Below, in pieces: positions 32,286-39,440 of a stretch of DNA of 43,439 nucleotides (positions are counted from its first letter, which is position 1; every line of letters starts with the position of its first letter). This stretch comes from Butyrivibrio sp. CAG:318 (GTDB lineage Bacteria; Bacillota; Clostridia; Lachnospirales; Lachnospiraceae): contig FR889226.1 of assembly GCA_000431815.1 (NCBI GenBank), positions 57,380 through 100,818 on the forward strand, written 5' to 3'. Under the pieces are notes generated by a model. That model was not told the DNA's origin. It did no database searches and saw only the letters and a program-made list of their open reading frames with translations. Both the position numbers and the translations under genes were made by a program.

Positions 32286-32332
32286 CTATCTATGTACTCC
32301 TATAATCCGGGCGAAAACCTGTTAATAAAATT

Positions 32333-32361
32333 ATTATAAATAATTTTACCACAAATTTCAA
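32333..32361 (-). promoter_or_regulatory. Sigma-A type promoter of the dockerin-cohesin operon
   Basis: Minus strand TTGAAA (32356-32361), 17 bp, TATAAT (32333-32338). The start codon is 48 bp downstream. Confidence 0.75.
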
Positions 32362-32400
32362 CAAATGGCGAAATAATTCCATATTTTTCCACAAATTTCA
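32349..32400 (-). repeat. Direct repeat TGAAATTTGTGG, two copies 40 bp apart
   Basis: Exact 12-bp copies at 32349-32360 and 32389-32400. The first overlaps the -35 of the dockerin-cohesin promoter, the second lies upstream. Forty bp equals about four helical turns, which suits binding of a regulator on one DNA face. Confidence 0.5.
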
Positions 32401-32493
32401 CATTTACTCCATGGTTGGGACAAATGTATCTCTTATACCACTGAATTTAATTTTGAAATATTATACGATCATTATTGATTCATTATGAAAAGG

Positions 32494-32527
32494 CGTAAAT
32501 TATTATCCCCAAATAATAGAATTTACG
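32494..32527 (-). terminator. Hairpin in the gene-poor stretch
   Basis: CGTAAATTATTAT (32494-32506) pairs with ATAAT..AATTTACG (32513-32527) with a 2-nt bulge, loop CCCCAA. On the minus strand it is followed by CCTTTTC, so it could end transcription from a unit further right (32546-32785). Confidence 0.45.
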
Positions 32528-32545
32528 AGTTGAGGTGGTAGTTTA

Positions 32546-32785
32546 CTACTTTGACAGGGTATTATATGATAATCCATTCTCACCATATTGACCGGAACCG
32601 TCAAAAAAGTGATAAATCACCTTTGGGGGCGGTTCCGGCTGTAACATATAATTCACCAAATTAAAAAAACATTGGACATTTGCGTTCAATACGCTTATAC
32701 TTCTATTAAAGCATTTAAACTTAATTTCTACGGCATACGCCGAATTATAATCTGATATTTCGTATGAAATACTCTGAATTTTCAA
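32546..32785 (-). pseudogene. Possible decayed ORF or gene remnant
   Basis: A 79-codon frame opening with TTG and lacking a recognisable ribosome site. The C-terminal part (MLQPEPPPKVIYHFF then DGSGQYGENGLSYNTLSK) reads like true protein, and a hairpin with T-run lies just after the stop. An inverted repeat, CCGGAACCG...CGGTTCCGG, falls inside the frame at about 32591-32638. It may be the 3' remnant of a lost gene or part of a mobile element. I do not recognise a family. Low confidence that it is expressed. Confidence 0.25.
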
Positions 32786-32829
32786 TGCTTTGTATCAAAC
32801 AGTATTTTAATTACACCGGGCTTACTTTT

Positions 32830-32884
32830 ATATAATTCACGCGCGGTGACACCCTTCGCACATTAAGGACTGCCTCCGCGCGTA
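32830..32884. repeat. 55-bp palindromic repeat element, copy 1
   Basis: Ends CACGCGCGG and CCGCGCGTA form a stem. The first 28 bases differ from copy 2 (33346-33400) at only two positions, and both copies are exactly 55 bp. GC-rich in an AT-rich background. It resembles a REP-like dispersed element. Confidence 0.7.
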
Positions 32885-32890
32885 CTCTTC

Positions 32891-33017
32891 CACATCGGAC
32901 AGCAATCTTCCGCGGCTGTTTGACGACGCCGGTACTTGATTTCGGCACGAAATCTTAGTACCGATGCGCCCGTCAACCAAGCGAGAGCGTGCCGACGGAA
33001 GATTGCCGGCCGATGTG
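32891..33017. repeat. 127-bp nested inverted repeat (structured RNA or mobile-element candidate)
   Basis: Outer arms CACATCGG (32891-32898) and GCAATCTTCCG (32902-32912) pair perfectly with CGGAAGATTGC (32996-33006) and CCGATGTG (33010-33017), with a symmetrical 3-nt internal loop. Inside, TTGACG/CGTCAA (32920-32925/32971-32976), GGTACT/AGTACC and TTTCG/CGAAA stack into one long arm, plus a small side region with GCGAGAGC. It is GC-rich, lies 6 bp from repeat copy 1, and contains no convincing coding frame. Transcribed strand unknown. Confidence 0.65.
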
Positions 33018-33030
33018 TGTACTTTGATAA

Positions 33031-33059
33031 TTGAATAAGGCTTTACACTATGATATAAT
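33031..33059 (+). promoter_or_regulatory. Sigma-A type promoter of the 59-codon gene
   Basis: TTGAAT (33031-33036), 17 bp, TATAAT (33054-33059), 24 bp before the ATG. Confidence 0.75.
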
Positions 33060-33083
33060 ACCACTTGAAAAGGTGGTGAAATT

Positions 33084-33263
33084 ATGGGAGATGATAGCAT
33101 GACACTTGAAGAGCAAAAGCAGATTCTCATTGATAATTACATTAACTTAATGAGAATTAAAGCTCATGAGCAGGGCTCCAACAAGGAGCTTGAATACCAG
33201 ATTAAGATAACCAAAGTCAAGTTGTCAACATTTGGTATCGACATATCAGAACTTGAATACTAA
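33084..33263 (+). CDS. 59-residue small protein, function unknown
   Basis: An intact 60-codon frame (with stop) opening MGDDSMTLEEQKQILIDNYI and ending STFGIDISELEY. Predicted mostly helical: a first helix ~7-28 and a second ~33-49 rich in Lys/Glu, without transmembrane segment or Cys. AGGTGG (33071-33076) lies 7 nt upstream of ATG. A second in-frame ATG at codon 6 is less well placed. It has its own promoter and terminator and is the only plus-strand gene in the right half of the window. It sits between two copies of a repeat element. It is likely a real small gene, easily missed because of its size; I do not recognise a family. Confidence 0.75.
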   Translation: MGDDSMTLEEQKQILIDNYINLMRIKAHEQGSNKELEYQIKITKVKLSTFGIDISELEY

Positions 33264-33294
33264 TCAAATTTTCGTAACCAATTAACCGTTATCT

Positions 33295-33338
33295 AAGGTG
33301 TAAAGTCTTATTGAAACATCAAGGCTTTACACCTTTTT
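33295..33338 (+). terminator. Terminator of the 59-codon gene
   Basis: AAGGTGTAAAG (33295-33305) pairs perfectly with CTTTACACCTT (33325-33335) around a 19-nt loop. Five T follow (33334-33338). Confidence 0.85.
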
Positions 33339-33345
33339 ATGTCTG

Positions 33346-33400
33346 ATATAATTCACGCGCGGCGACACCCTTCCCATCTTGAAGAACATCTCCGCGCGTG
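33346..33400. repeat. 55-bp palindromic repeat element, copy 2
   Basis: Same length and orientation as copy 1, with ends CACGCGCGG and CCGCGCGTG forming a perfect 9-bp stem. Begins right after the small gene terminator and ends 10 bp from the purD stop codon. The internal part diverges from copy 1 after GACACCCTTC. Confidence 0.7.
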
Positions 33401-33410
33401 TAATAATCCT

Positions 33411-34682
33411 TTATGCCTCGTCTATGGCCTTGCCAATGTCATGGCGCATATACTTGTTTTCAAACTGAATCCACTCGGTTGCCTCGTAAGCCTTGGCTCT
33501 TGCCTCCCTGAGGTCCTTGCCGAGAGCGGTTATGCCGAGTACGCGGCCGCCGTTGGTCACGATGCCCTCATCGGTGAGCTTGGTTCCGGCGTGGAAACAG
33601 AAATAATCATCCTTGCCGTCAAAATTCTCGAAACCGGTGATAAGCTTGCCTTTCTCATAAGCAACCGGATAACCGTCGGATGCGAGAACGACACATACAC
33701 AGGCATTATCCTCGAACTGAAGGTCTATCTTGTCGAGAGTGCCGTCAATGCAGGCCTCGAATACGTCGATTATGTCATTCTTCATACGAGGAAGAACAAC
33801 CTGTGCCTCCGGGTCACCGAAACGTGCGTTGTACTCAAGCACCTTAGGTCCCTTCGGAGTAAGCATGAGACCGAAGAAAATTACACCCTTGAAAGGTCTT
33901 CCTTCCGCTTTCATGGCATCAACCGTTGCCTGATATATATGTTCTTTGCAGAATTTATCAACTTCCGGGGTGTAGAACGGACTTGGTGAAAAATTACCCA
34001 TGCCGCCTGTGTTAAGTCCCTGGTCACCGTCCTTGGCACGCTTGTGATCCTGTGCCGAAGACATGATCTTGATAGTATTGCCATCAACAAAAGACAGAAC
34101 AGAAACCTCACGGCCCGTCATAAATTCCTCGATAACGATCGTGTTGCCCGCATCTCCGAACTGCTTGTCCGTCATAAGGGTTTTGACACCGGCCATTGCC
34201 TCGTCTTTAGTATTGCATATGATAACACCTTTGCCAAGTGCAAGACCATCCGCCTTAAGAACAATCGGATAATCCGCTGTTTCAAGATATCTGCATGCAT
34301 CATCGGCAGATGTAAATGTCTCGTATGCCGCGGTCGGGATGTTGTATTTACGCATAAGTTCCTTGGAAAAAGCCTTGGAGCCCTCAAGGATGGCTGCATT
34401 CTTACGCGGTCCGAATACGCGTAAACCTTCCTTCTCAAATACATCAACGATGCCGCCGACAAGCGGATCATCCATACCGATCACGGTAAGATCTATTGCA
34501 TTTGATTTGGCAAAATCAACAAGCTTGTCAAACTCCATGGCACCGATTGGCACGCACTCTGCAATCTGTGCGATACCGGCATTGCCCGGTGCACAATATA
34601 TTTTATCAACCTTCGGGCTTTTGGCACAGGCAAATGCGATTGCATGCTCGCGGCCGCCGCTTCCGACTATAAGTACTTTCAT
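33411..34682 (-). CDS. purD: Phosphoribosylamine-glycine ligase
   Basis: A 423-residue ATP-grasp enzyme joining glycine to phosphoribosylamine in purine synthesis. N-domain GSGGREHAIAFACAKSP. Then the ATP-grasp region with VLKADGLALGKGV and IEEFMTGREVSVLSFVDG, the signature RFGDPEAQVVLPRM (about 284-297), and the C-terminal FHAGTKLTDEGIVTNGGRVLGI. Last gene of the purE-M-N-D run. AGGAG 5 nt before the ATG. Full length. Confidence 0.97.
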   Translation of the reverse strand: MKVLIVGSGGREHAIAFACAKSPKVDKIYCAPGNAGIAQIAECVPIGAMEFDKLVDFAKSNAIDLTVIGMDDPLVGGIVDVFEKEGLRVFGPRKNAAILEGSKAFSKELMRKYNIPTAAYETFTSADDACRYLETADYPIVLKADGLALGKGVIICNTKDEAMAGVKTLMTDKQFGDAGNTIVIEEFMTGREVSVLSFVDGNTIKIMSSAQDHKRAKDGDQGLNTGGMGNFSPSPFYTPEVDKFCKEHIYQATVDAMKAEGRPFKGVIFFGLMLTPKGPKVLEYNARFGDPEAQVVLPRMKNDIIDVFEACIDGTLDKIDLQFEDNACVCVVLASDGYPVAYEKGKLITGFENFDGKDDYFCFHAGTKLTDEGIVTNGGRVLGITALGKDLREARAKAYEATEWIQFENKYMRHDIGKAIDEA

Positions 34683-34697
34683 AATGACTCCTTTCGA

Positions 34698-35291
34698 TTA
34701 AATCTCTCCGTTGGCAATCATATCGATAGCCTTAGGCAGAATTATCCATTCAGCCTGCTCCATTACACGTTTCTGGAGAACCGAGGCTGTATCGCCGTCC
34801 TCAACCATTACAGGCTTCTGTAAAATGATACGTCCGGTATCGGTTCCCTCGTCCACAAAATGGACTGTCGCACCAGTGACCTTGACGCCACGCGCAAGCG
34901 CTGCTTCATGCACCTTAAGGCCGTAGAAGCCCTTGCCACAGAATGACGGAATGAGCGATGGATGTATGTTAATAATCTTGTATGGAAAAGCCTCGACCAT
35001 GGCCGGTGGGATTGCCACAAGGAATCCCGCAAGCACTATAAGGTCAGGATTATATTTCTTTACACCTGCAAGCAGAGCCTCGTTAAAAAGAGCCCTGTCC
35101 GCATAACTCTTAGGTGAAATGCACTCGGACGGTATGCCGTGCGATGCGGCACGCTCAAGTGCGTATGCGCCGGCATTGTTGCTTATGACTCCGACGATTT
35201 TGGCGTTACGTATTGTTTTATTATCAATGGCATCGATTATAGCCTGGAGATTGGTGCCTCCTCCCGATACCATGACTAATACTCTTAACAT
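34698..35291 (-). CDS. purN: Phosphoribosylglycinamide formyltransferase
   Basis: A 197-residue folate-dependent transformylase producing formyl-GAR. N-terminus VMVSGGGTNLQAIIDAI (phosphate binding). The active-site block has IINIHPSLIPSFCGKGFYG with catalytic Asn-His, and VTGATVHFVDEGTDTG supplies the Asp. The start overlaps purM by 7 bp. Ends 15 bp before purD. Confidence 0.96.
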   Translation of the reverse strand: MLRVLVMVSGGGTNLQAIIDAIDNKTIRNAKIVGVISNNAGAYALERAASHGIPSECISPKSYADRALFNEALLAGVKKYNPDLIVLAGFLVAIPPAMVEAFPYKIINIHPSLIPSFCGKGFYGLKVHEAALARGVKVTGATVHFVDEGTDTGRIILQKPVMVEDGDTASVLQKRVMEQAEWIILPKAIDMIANGEI

Positions 35292-36310
35292 ATTGTCACA
35301 CCTTTTTCGCCTGAAACAGCCTTACCGAGGATGAAAGCTTCCTCACCTGCTGCATTGACAGCCGCTACTGTCTTATCTGCATCGGCAGGATCTACGGCAA
35401 GTACCATTCCGACACCCATATTGAATGTGTTATACATCATTTCTTCGGCGATGTCTCCATCCTCTTGAAGCATCTTGAAGATAGGAGGGATTTCGTAACT
35501 GTCTTTACGAACCTCTGCCCTTATTCCGTCAGGAAGCATTCTCGGAATGTTCTCATAGAATCCGCCGCCCGTGATATGGCTGCAGCCCTTAACCTTGATG
35601 CCTGATTCCTTGACTGATTTTAATGCCTTGACATAGATTCTGGTAGGAGTAAGAAGTGTTTCACCAAGTGTCGCTCCAAGTGAATCGTAATATGTATTAA
35701 GTGATTCCTCTGTCATAGAGAATACTTTTCTTACAAGTGAAAAACCGTTGCTGTGTACGCCTGATGACTTGATTCCGACAAGGATATCTCCGTCCTTAAT
35801 GTCTTTACCAGTGATAAGGTCTTTTTCATCAACTACACCAACCGAGAAACCTGCGACGTCATATTCATCCTCAGGCATAAGTCCCGGATGTTCGGCAGTT
35901 TCGCCGCCTACAAGTGCGCAGCCCGCCATCTTACAGCCCTCAGCCACACCCTTAACGATTGTAGCTATTTTCTCAGGCTCATTCTTGCCGCATGCTATGT
36001 AATCAAGGAAAAATAAAGGCTCACCGCCGGCACATGCAACGTCGTTAACGCACATTGCAACACAATCGATGCCTATTGTGTCATGCTTGTCAAGAATAAA
36101 TGCAAGCTTGATCTTGGTTCCGACTCCGTCCGTTCCGGATAAAAGTACAGGGTTCTCCATATCCTTGATTGCTGCCATTGAAAAAGCTCCGGAAAATCCG
36201 CCAAGACCTCCCATAACTTCAGGTCTCATTGTTTCCTTAACATACTTTTTCATAAGTTCCACAGATTTGTAACCTGCTTCGATATCCACTCCGGCTTTCT
36301 TGTAATCCAT
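35285..36310 (-). CDS. purM: Phosphoribosylformylglycinamidine cyclo-ligase (AIR synthetase)
   Basis: A 341-residue ATP-dependent cyclase closing the imidazole ring. Visible: YKKAGVDIEAGY at the start, LLSGTDGVGTKIKLAF (about 57-72), GIDCVAMCVNDVACAGGEPLFFLDYIACGK with the loop that binds substrate, GGETAEHPG, and ITGGGFYENIPRML. Its ATG follows the purE stop without a gap, with GGAGG in the purE end. Overlaps purN by 7 bp. Confidence 0.97.
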   Translation of the reverse strand: MDYKKAGVDIEAGYKSVELMKKYVKETMRPEVMGGLGGFSGAFSMAAIKDMENPVLLSGTDGVGTKIKLAFILDKHDTIGIDCVAMCVNDVACAGGEPLFFLDYIACGKNEPEKIATIVKGVAEGCKMAGCALVGGETAEHPGLMPEDEYDVAGFSVGVVDEKDLITGKDIKDGDILVGIKSSGVHSNGFSLVRKVFSMTEESLNTYYDSLGATLGETLLTPTRIYVKALKSVKESGIKVKGCSHITGGGFYENIPRMLPDGIRAEVRKDSYEIPPIFKMLQEDGDIAEEMMYNTFNMGVGMVLAVDPADADKTVAAVNAAGEEAFILGKAVSGEKGVTIC

Positions 36311-36823
36311 TTATTTGTCCTCCATGTATTTCTTATATCCGACGTTCTCTATTTTTTCTTTTTTCTTCATAACGCCGGCTTTGAGATCTTCTTTATATTC
36401 TTTAAGTCTGGCAAGAAGTTCATCATCAGATGTTGCAAGTATCTTAGCTGCAAGGATTCCGGCATTGGCGCCGCCGTCGATTGCAACAGTTGCAACCGGA
36501 ATTCCGCTAGGCATCTGAACTATGGAATAAAGTGAGTCCACACCGCCTACAGTCTTAGTGTAAATCGGAACGCCGATTACAGGCATCGGGAAGATGGCTG
36601 CACACATGCCAGGGAGATGAGCTGCCCCGCCCGCTCCGGCTATGATAACCTTAAATCCTTTCTCTTCTGCCTTCTTGGCGTAATCGAAAAATACATCCGG
36701 CATACGATGTGCCGAGATTATCGTCATCTCATATTCGATGCCGAATTTTTCAAGCATCTCAGCTGCTTTGCTCATAACGCCGAGATCTGAATCGCTACCC
36801 ATAACAATTCCTACTTTTGCCAT
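36311..36823 (-). CDS. purE: 5-(carboxyamino)imidazole ribonucleotide mutase
   Basis: A 170-residue class I PurE that converts N5-CAIR to CAIR. GIVMGSDSDLGVM at the N-terminus, SAHRMPDVFFDY with the catalytic His, and AGAGGAAHLPGMCAA are the substrate and CO2-binding motifs. Class I normally needs PurK, which is not in this window. AGGAG before the ATG. First of the purE-M-N-D block, following a small membrane protein gene by 24 bp with no riboswitch seen. Confidence 0.96.
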   Translation of the reverse strand: MAKVGIVMGSDSDLGVMSKAAEMLEKFGIEYEMTIISAHRMPDVFFDYAKKAEEKGFKVIIAGAGGAAHLPGMCAAIFPMPVIGVPIYTKTVGGVDSLYSIVQMPSGIPVATVAIDGGANAGILAAKILATSDDELLARLKEYKEDLKAGVMKKKEKIENVGYKKYMEDK

Positions 36824-36847
36824 TTTAAATGCTCCTTTTGTTTATTT

Positions 36848-37159
36848 TTATAAGCCTACGATTAATAACATTATCAAAATCACTGCCATAATGCCGTTAA
36901 TCAATGTACCTGCGAATGAAAAAGTGTAATATCTGTCACTTTCCCTGTAACTCATTATTCCTACAATGCATCCGAAAACCGCTATTGTCAATGCAGTAAG
37001 CGCATATGAACCTACAACGGTACCGCCTTCGCCCCTGGCCATGAATGAAATCCTCACGGCAAGGATAAAGATAATTATACACACAGCTGCCATGACCGTT
37101 GAAATCACGCCGCCGACACTGTGTTTTTTGTCTGAAAATTTATATTTATGTCTGGCCAT
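36848..37159 (-). CDS. Small three-helix membrane protein (DUF6142-like)
   Basis: A 103-residue protein with three transmembrane segments (about 15-38, 46-68, 79-102) and the basic N-terminus RHKYKFSDKKHS. It matches my recollection of a Lachnospiraceae family called DUF6142; uncertain. It overlaps the end of the VanZ-like gene by 14 bp and precedes purE, so it is co-transcribed with purine genes. Function unknown. Confidence 0.65.
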   Translation of the reverse strand: MARHKYKFSDKKHSVGGVISTVMAAVCIIIFILAVRISFMARGEGGTVVGSYALTALTIAVFGCIVGIMSYRESDRYYTFSFAGTLINGIMAVILIMLLIVGL

Positions 37160-37622
37160 TATATTTCTTCCCTTCGATTCTTATAAAGAGCTTATACAGA
37201 AGAACTCCTGCCGCACCGCCCAGTGTATTAAGAATGATATCATCAACATCGAACGAACCGACCCTGGCAATAAGCTGGACAATCTCGACCGCAATCGAAA
37301 GATCCGCTGCAAGCACTATAGCTTCCGGTATGCCGATACGTCTTCCGGTAACAGGTATTATAAAAAGTCCGAACGGTATGAATGCGACAACATTGCCCGC
37401 AATATTAAGCCACACTGCCTTCGTTCCAAGCACATCCGCATAAACTATATAGCGCTTGATTTCACGGAAGGGCATAAGATTATAATGATATGTGCTAAGG
37501 GTGTAACTTCTTCCCATACTTTCCGCAAAAAACAGAAAGTATATCAGCACACACATATAAGCCGTGAAAAATATAATGCTTATACATCTGCGCACTGTAC
37601 TCCTGTCCATATTCATCTTCAT
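37146..37622 (-). CDS. VanZ family membrane protein
   Basis: A 158-residue protein with four to five hydrophobic helices and the VanZ pattern: NLMPFREIKRY, NIAGNVVAFIPFG, VEIVQLIARVGSFDVDDIILNTLGG (split by the last helix). VanZ relatives influence teicoplanin resistance or envelope properties, but this stand-alone copy within a nucleotide-synthesis operon has no obvious resistance partner. Ribosome site is weak; the first ATG lies 4 bp after the previous gene, so coupling is likely. Confidence 0.85.
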   Translation of the reverse strand: MKMNMDRSTVRRCISIIFFTAYMCVLIYFLFFAESMGRSYTLSTYHYNLMPFREIKRYIVYADVLGTKAVWLNIAGNVVAFIPFGLFIIPVTGRRIGIPEAIVLAADLSIAVEIVQLIARVGSFDVDDIILNTLGGAAGVLLYKLFIRIEGKKYNGQT

Positions 37623-37626
37623 CTTA

Positions 37627-37779
37627 TCAGAATAATGTGTCAGACTTGGCTGCCAATAATTTAGCTCCGTTAAGTATCATAAGCACACCTGTTGCAATAC
37701 CTGTGCAGATTGTCACAATGCCAAGCGCAAGAGCGCATGAACCGGCACTCTTAATTGATTTAAACAGTTTTTCATTCAT
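37627..37779 (-). CDS. 50-residue single-helix hydrophobic protein
   Basis: Starts MNEKLFKSIKSAGSCALALG. A hydrophobic stretch of about 30 residues (roughly 14-41) could span the membrane once or twice. AAAGGAG at 37788-37794 fixes ATG 37779. A longer frame upstream would overlap pyrE. Between pyrE and vanZ in the same operon. No family recognised. Confidence 0.65.
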   Translation of the reverse strand: MNEKLFKSIKSAGSCALALGIVTICTGIATGVLMILNGAKLLAAKSDTLF

Positions 37780-37792
37780 GGGATAATCTCCT

Positions 37793-38467
37793 TTACTGTG
37801 CCCCATACTGAGCATAATATGCGTCTATTGCTGCTTTAATCTTATCATCTATTATCACTTTACCCTTGTAAGGCCTGTTATAAAGATGCTCTATTACTTC
37901 CGCCATTGTTACAATAGCGGTTGTCTTAAATCCGTATTTCTCCTGTATCTCGGACAGCGCGCTCTTCGTTCCCTGGCCGCGTTCCATCCTGTCTACGGAC
38001 ACAACCATTCCGACTACATCAACATTGCCTTGCGCCCTGATTATCGGAAGTGTCTCTTCAATAGATGTTCCTGCTGTTGTAACATCCTCTATTATAACCA
38101 CTTTATCACCGTCTTCAATCGGGCTTCCGAGAAGAATGCCCTTATCTCCGTGGTCCTTAACTTCCTTACGGTTAGAGCAGTAGCCGATTTCTGCGCCGTA
38201 CATATTATCAAGTGCCATTGTTGTCGCTACCGAAAGAGGAATCCCCTTGTATGCCGGTCCGAAAAGGATGTCAAAGTCTGTTCCGTATTTGTCATTTATT
38301 GCTCTGGCATAATATTCGCCGAGCTTATTAAGCTGTGCTCCGGTTCTGTAAAAACCTGTATTAATGAAAAATGGTGTCTTTCTTCCGCTCTTGGTAACAA
38401 AATCACCAAACTTAAGTACATTACAATCCACCATAAATTCTATAAATTCCTGCTTATACTGTTCCAT
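37793..38467 (-). CDS. pyrE: Orotate phosphoribosyltransferase
   Basis: A 224-residue enzyme that couples orotate to PRPP to give OMP. FGDFVTKSGRKTPFF (N-terminal substrate site), FGPAYKGIPL, the mobile loop with NRKEVKDHGDKG, and the PRPP motif VVIIEDVTTAGTS (about 118-130). AGGAGG before the ATG. It follows pyrD by 70 bp, the only noticeable gap in the pyr block; no attenuator hairpin stood out there. Confidence 0.96.
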   Translation of the reverse strand: MEQYKQEFIEFMVDCNVLKFGDFVTKSGRKTPFFINTGFYRTGAQLNKLGEYYARAINDKYGTDFDILFGPAYKGIPLSVATTMALDNMYGAEIGYCSNRKEVKDHGDKGILLGSPIEDGDKVVIIEDVTTAGTSIEETLPIIRAQGNVDVVGMVVSVDRMERGQGTKSALSEIQEKYGFKTTAIVTMAEVIEHLYNRPYKGKVIIDDKIKAAIDAYYAQYGAQ

Positions 38468-38537
38468 TATAATAAAACCTCCTGTTGATGCGGCTGTGCG
38501 CTTTTCTCATCTTACCATAAAAGATTATTACTTTCAA

Positions 38538-39440
38538 TCACTTAACAATTCCTATCAATTCATTTATGTCATCGACATTCTTGGCACGCATATAATCTTC
38601 GATACCATTAACTATGTCTATCGTCGCGTGCGGATTACAGAAATTAGCCGTTCCGACCGAAACTGCGGTTGCCCCTGCAAGTATAAATTCAAGTGCATCC
38701 TCGGCAGTCATTATTCCGCCCATTCCGATAATCGGAACCGATACGGCATTGGCAACCTGATATACCATTCTTACGGCAACCGGCTTAACTGCCGGGCCTG
38801 ACATTCCGCCCGTTTTATTGGCAAGTGCAAAAGTCTGGCGGTTGATATCTATCTTCATACCGGTAATAGTATTAATAAGTGATAACACATCCGCTCCTCC
38901 GGCTTCGGCCGCCTTTGCCATCTCGGTTATGTCGGTCACATTCGGACTGAGCTTCATGATAACCGGCTGTCTTGCTTTTTTCTTGACCGCTGCCGTTATG
39001 TGTTCGATATTGGCCGCATTCTGTCCGAATGCAATTCCGCCTTCTTTAACGTTCGGGCAGGAAATATTGATTTCAAGCATATCCACAGGCTCGTCTGCAA
39101 GGCGCTCAACAACCTCAAGATAATCTTTTTCGGACTTACCGCATACATTAACAATTATTTTGGTATCGTACTGACGTAAAAAAGGAATATCACGCGATGC
39201 AAAAACATCAATCCCCGGGTTCTGGAGTCCTATGGCATTAAGCATTCCGCCGTAAACCTCCGCAACTCTCGGAGTCGGGTTACCCGGCCACGGAACGTTG
39301 GCAACACCTTTGGTCACAACAGCCCCGAGCTTATTAAGATCTGCAAATTCAGCATATTCCATTCCAGAACCGAATGTGCCTGATGCCGTCATAACGGGAT
39401 TCTTAAGTTCAACTCCCGCAAGATTTACTGAAGTTTTCAT
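38538..39440 (-). CDS. pyrD: Dihydroorotate dehydrogenase B, catalytic subunit
   Basis: A 300-residue FMN enzyme of class 1B that oxidises dihydroorotate to orotate, passing electrons through PyrK to NAD+. N-terminal GVELKNPVMTASGTFG, NISCPNVKEGG with the Asn/Cys active-site loop (Cys as catalytic base is typical of class 1), KLSPNVTDI, and GMGGIMTAEDALEFILAGA for FMN phosphate. Start overlaps the pyrK stop by one base (TAATG), consistent with co-assembly of subunits. Confidence 0.96.
   Translation of the reverse strand: MKTSVNLAGVELKNPVMTASGTFGSGMEYAEFADLNKLGAVVTKGVANVPWPGNPTPRVAEVYGGMLNAIGLQNPGIDVFASRDIPFLRQYDTKIIVNVCGKSEKDYLEVVERLADEPVDMLEINISCPNVKEGGIAFGQNAANIEHITAAVKKKARQPVIMKLSPNVTDITEMAKAAEAGGADVLSLINTITGMKIDINRQTFALANKTGGMSGPAVKPVAVRMVYQVANAVSVPIIGMGGIMTAEDALEFILAGATAVSVGTANFCNPHATIDIVNGIEDYMRAKNVDDINELIGIVK

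Noticed and set aside
32837..33130. 97-codon frame on the minus strand covering the inverted repeat
   Set aside because: The sequence is made of the palindromic element and long inverted repeat, has no ribosome site, and runs through the promoter of the opposing small gene; coding is unlikely.
36824..36847. Purine riboswitch or PurR site before purE
   Set aside because: The gap is only 24 bp, filled by the ribosome site; no structure possible.
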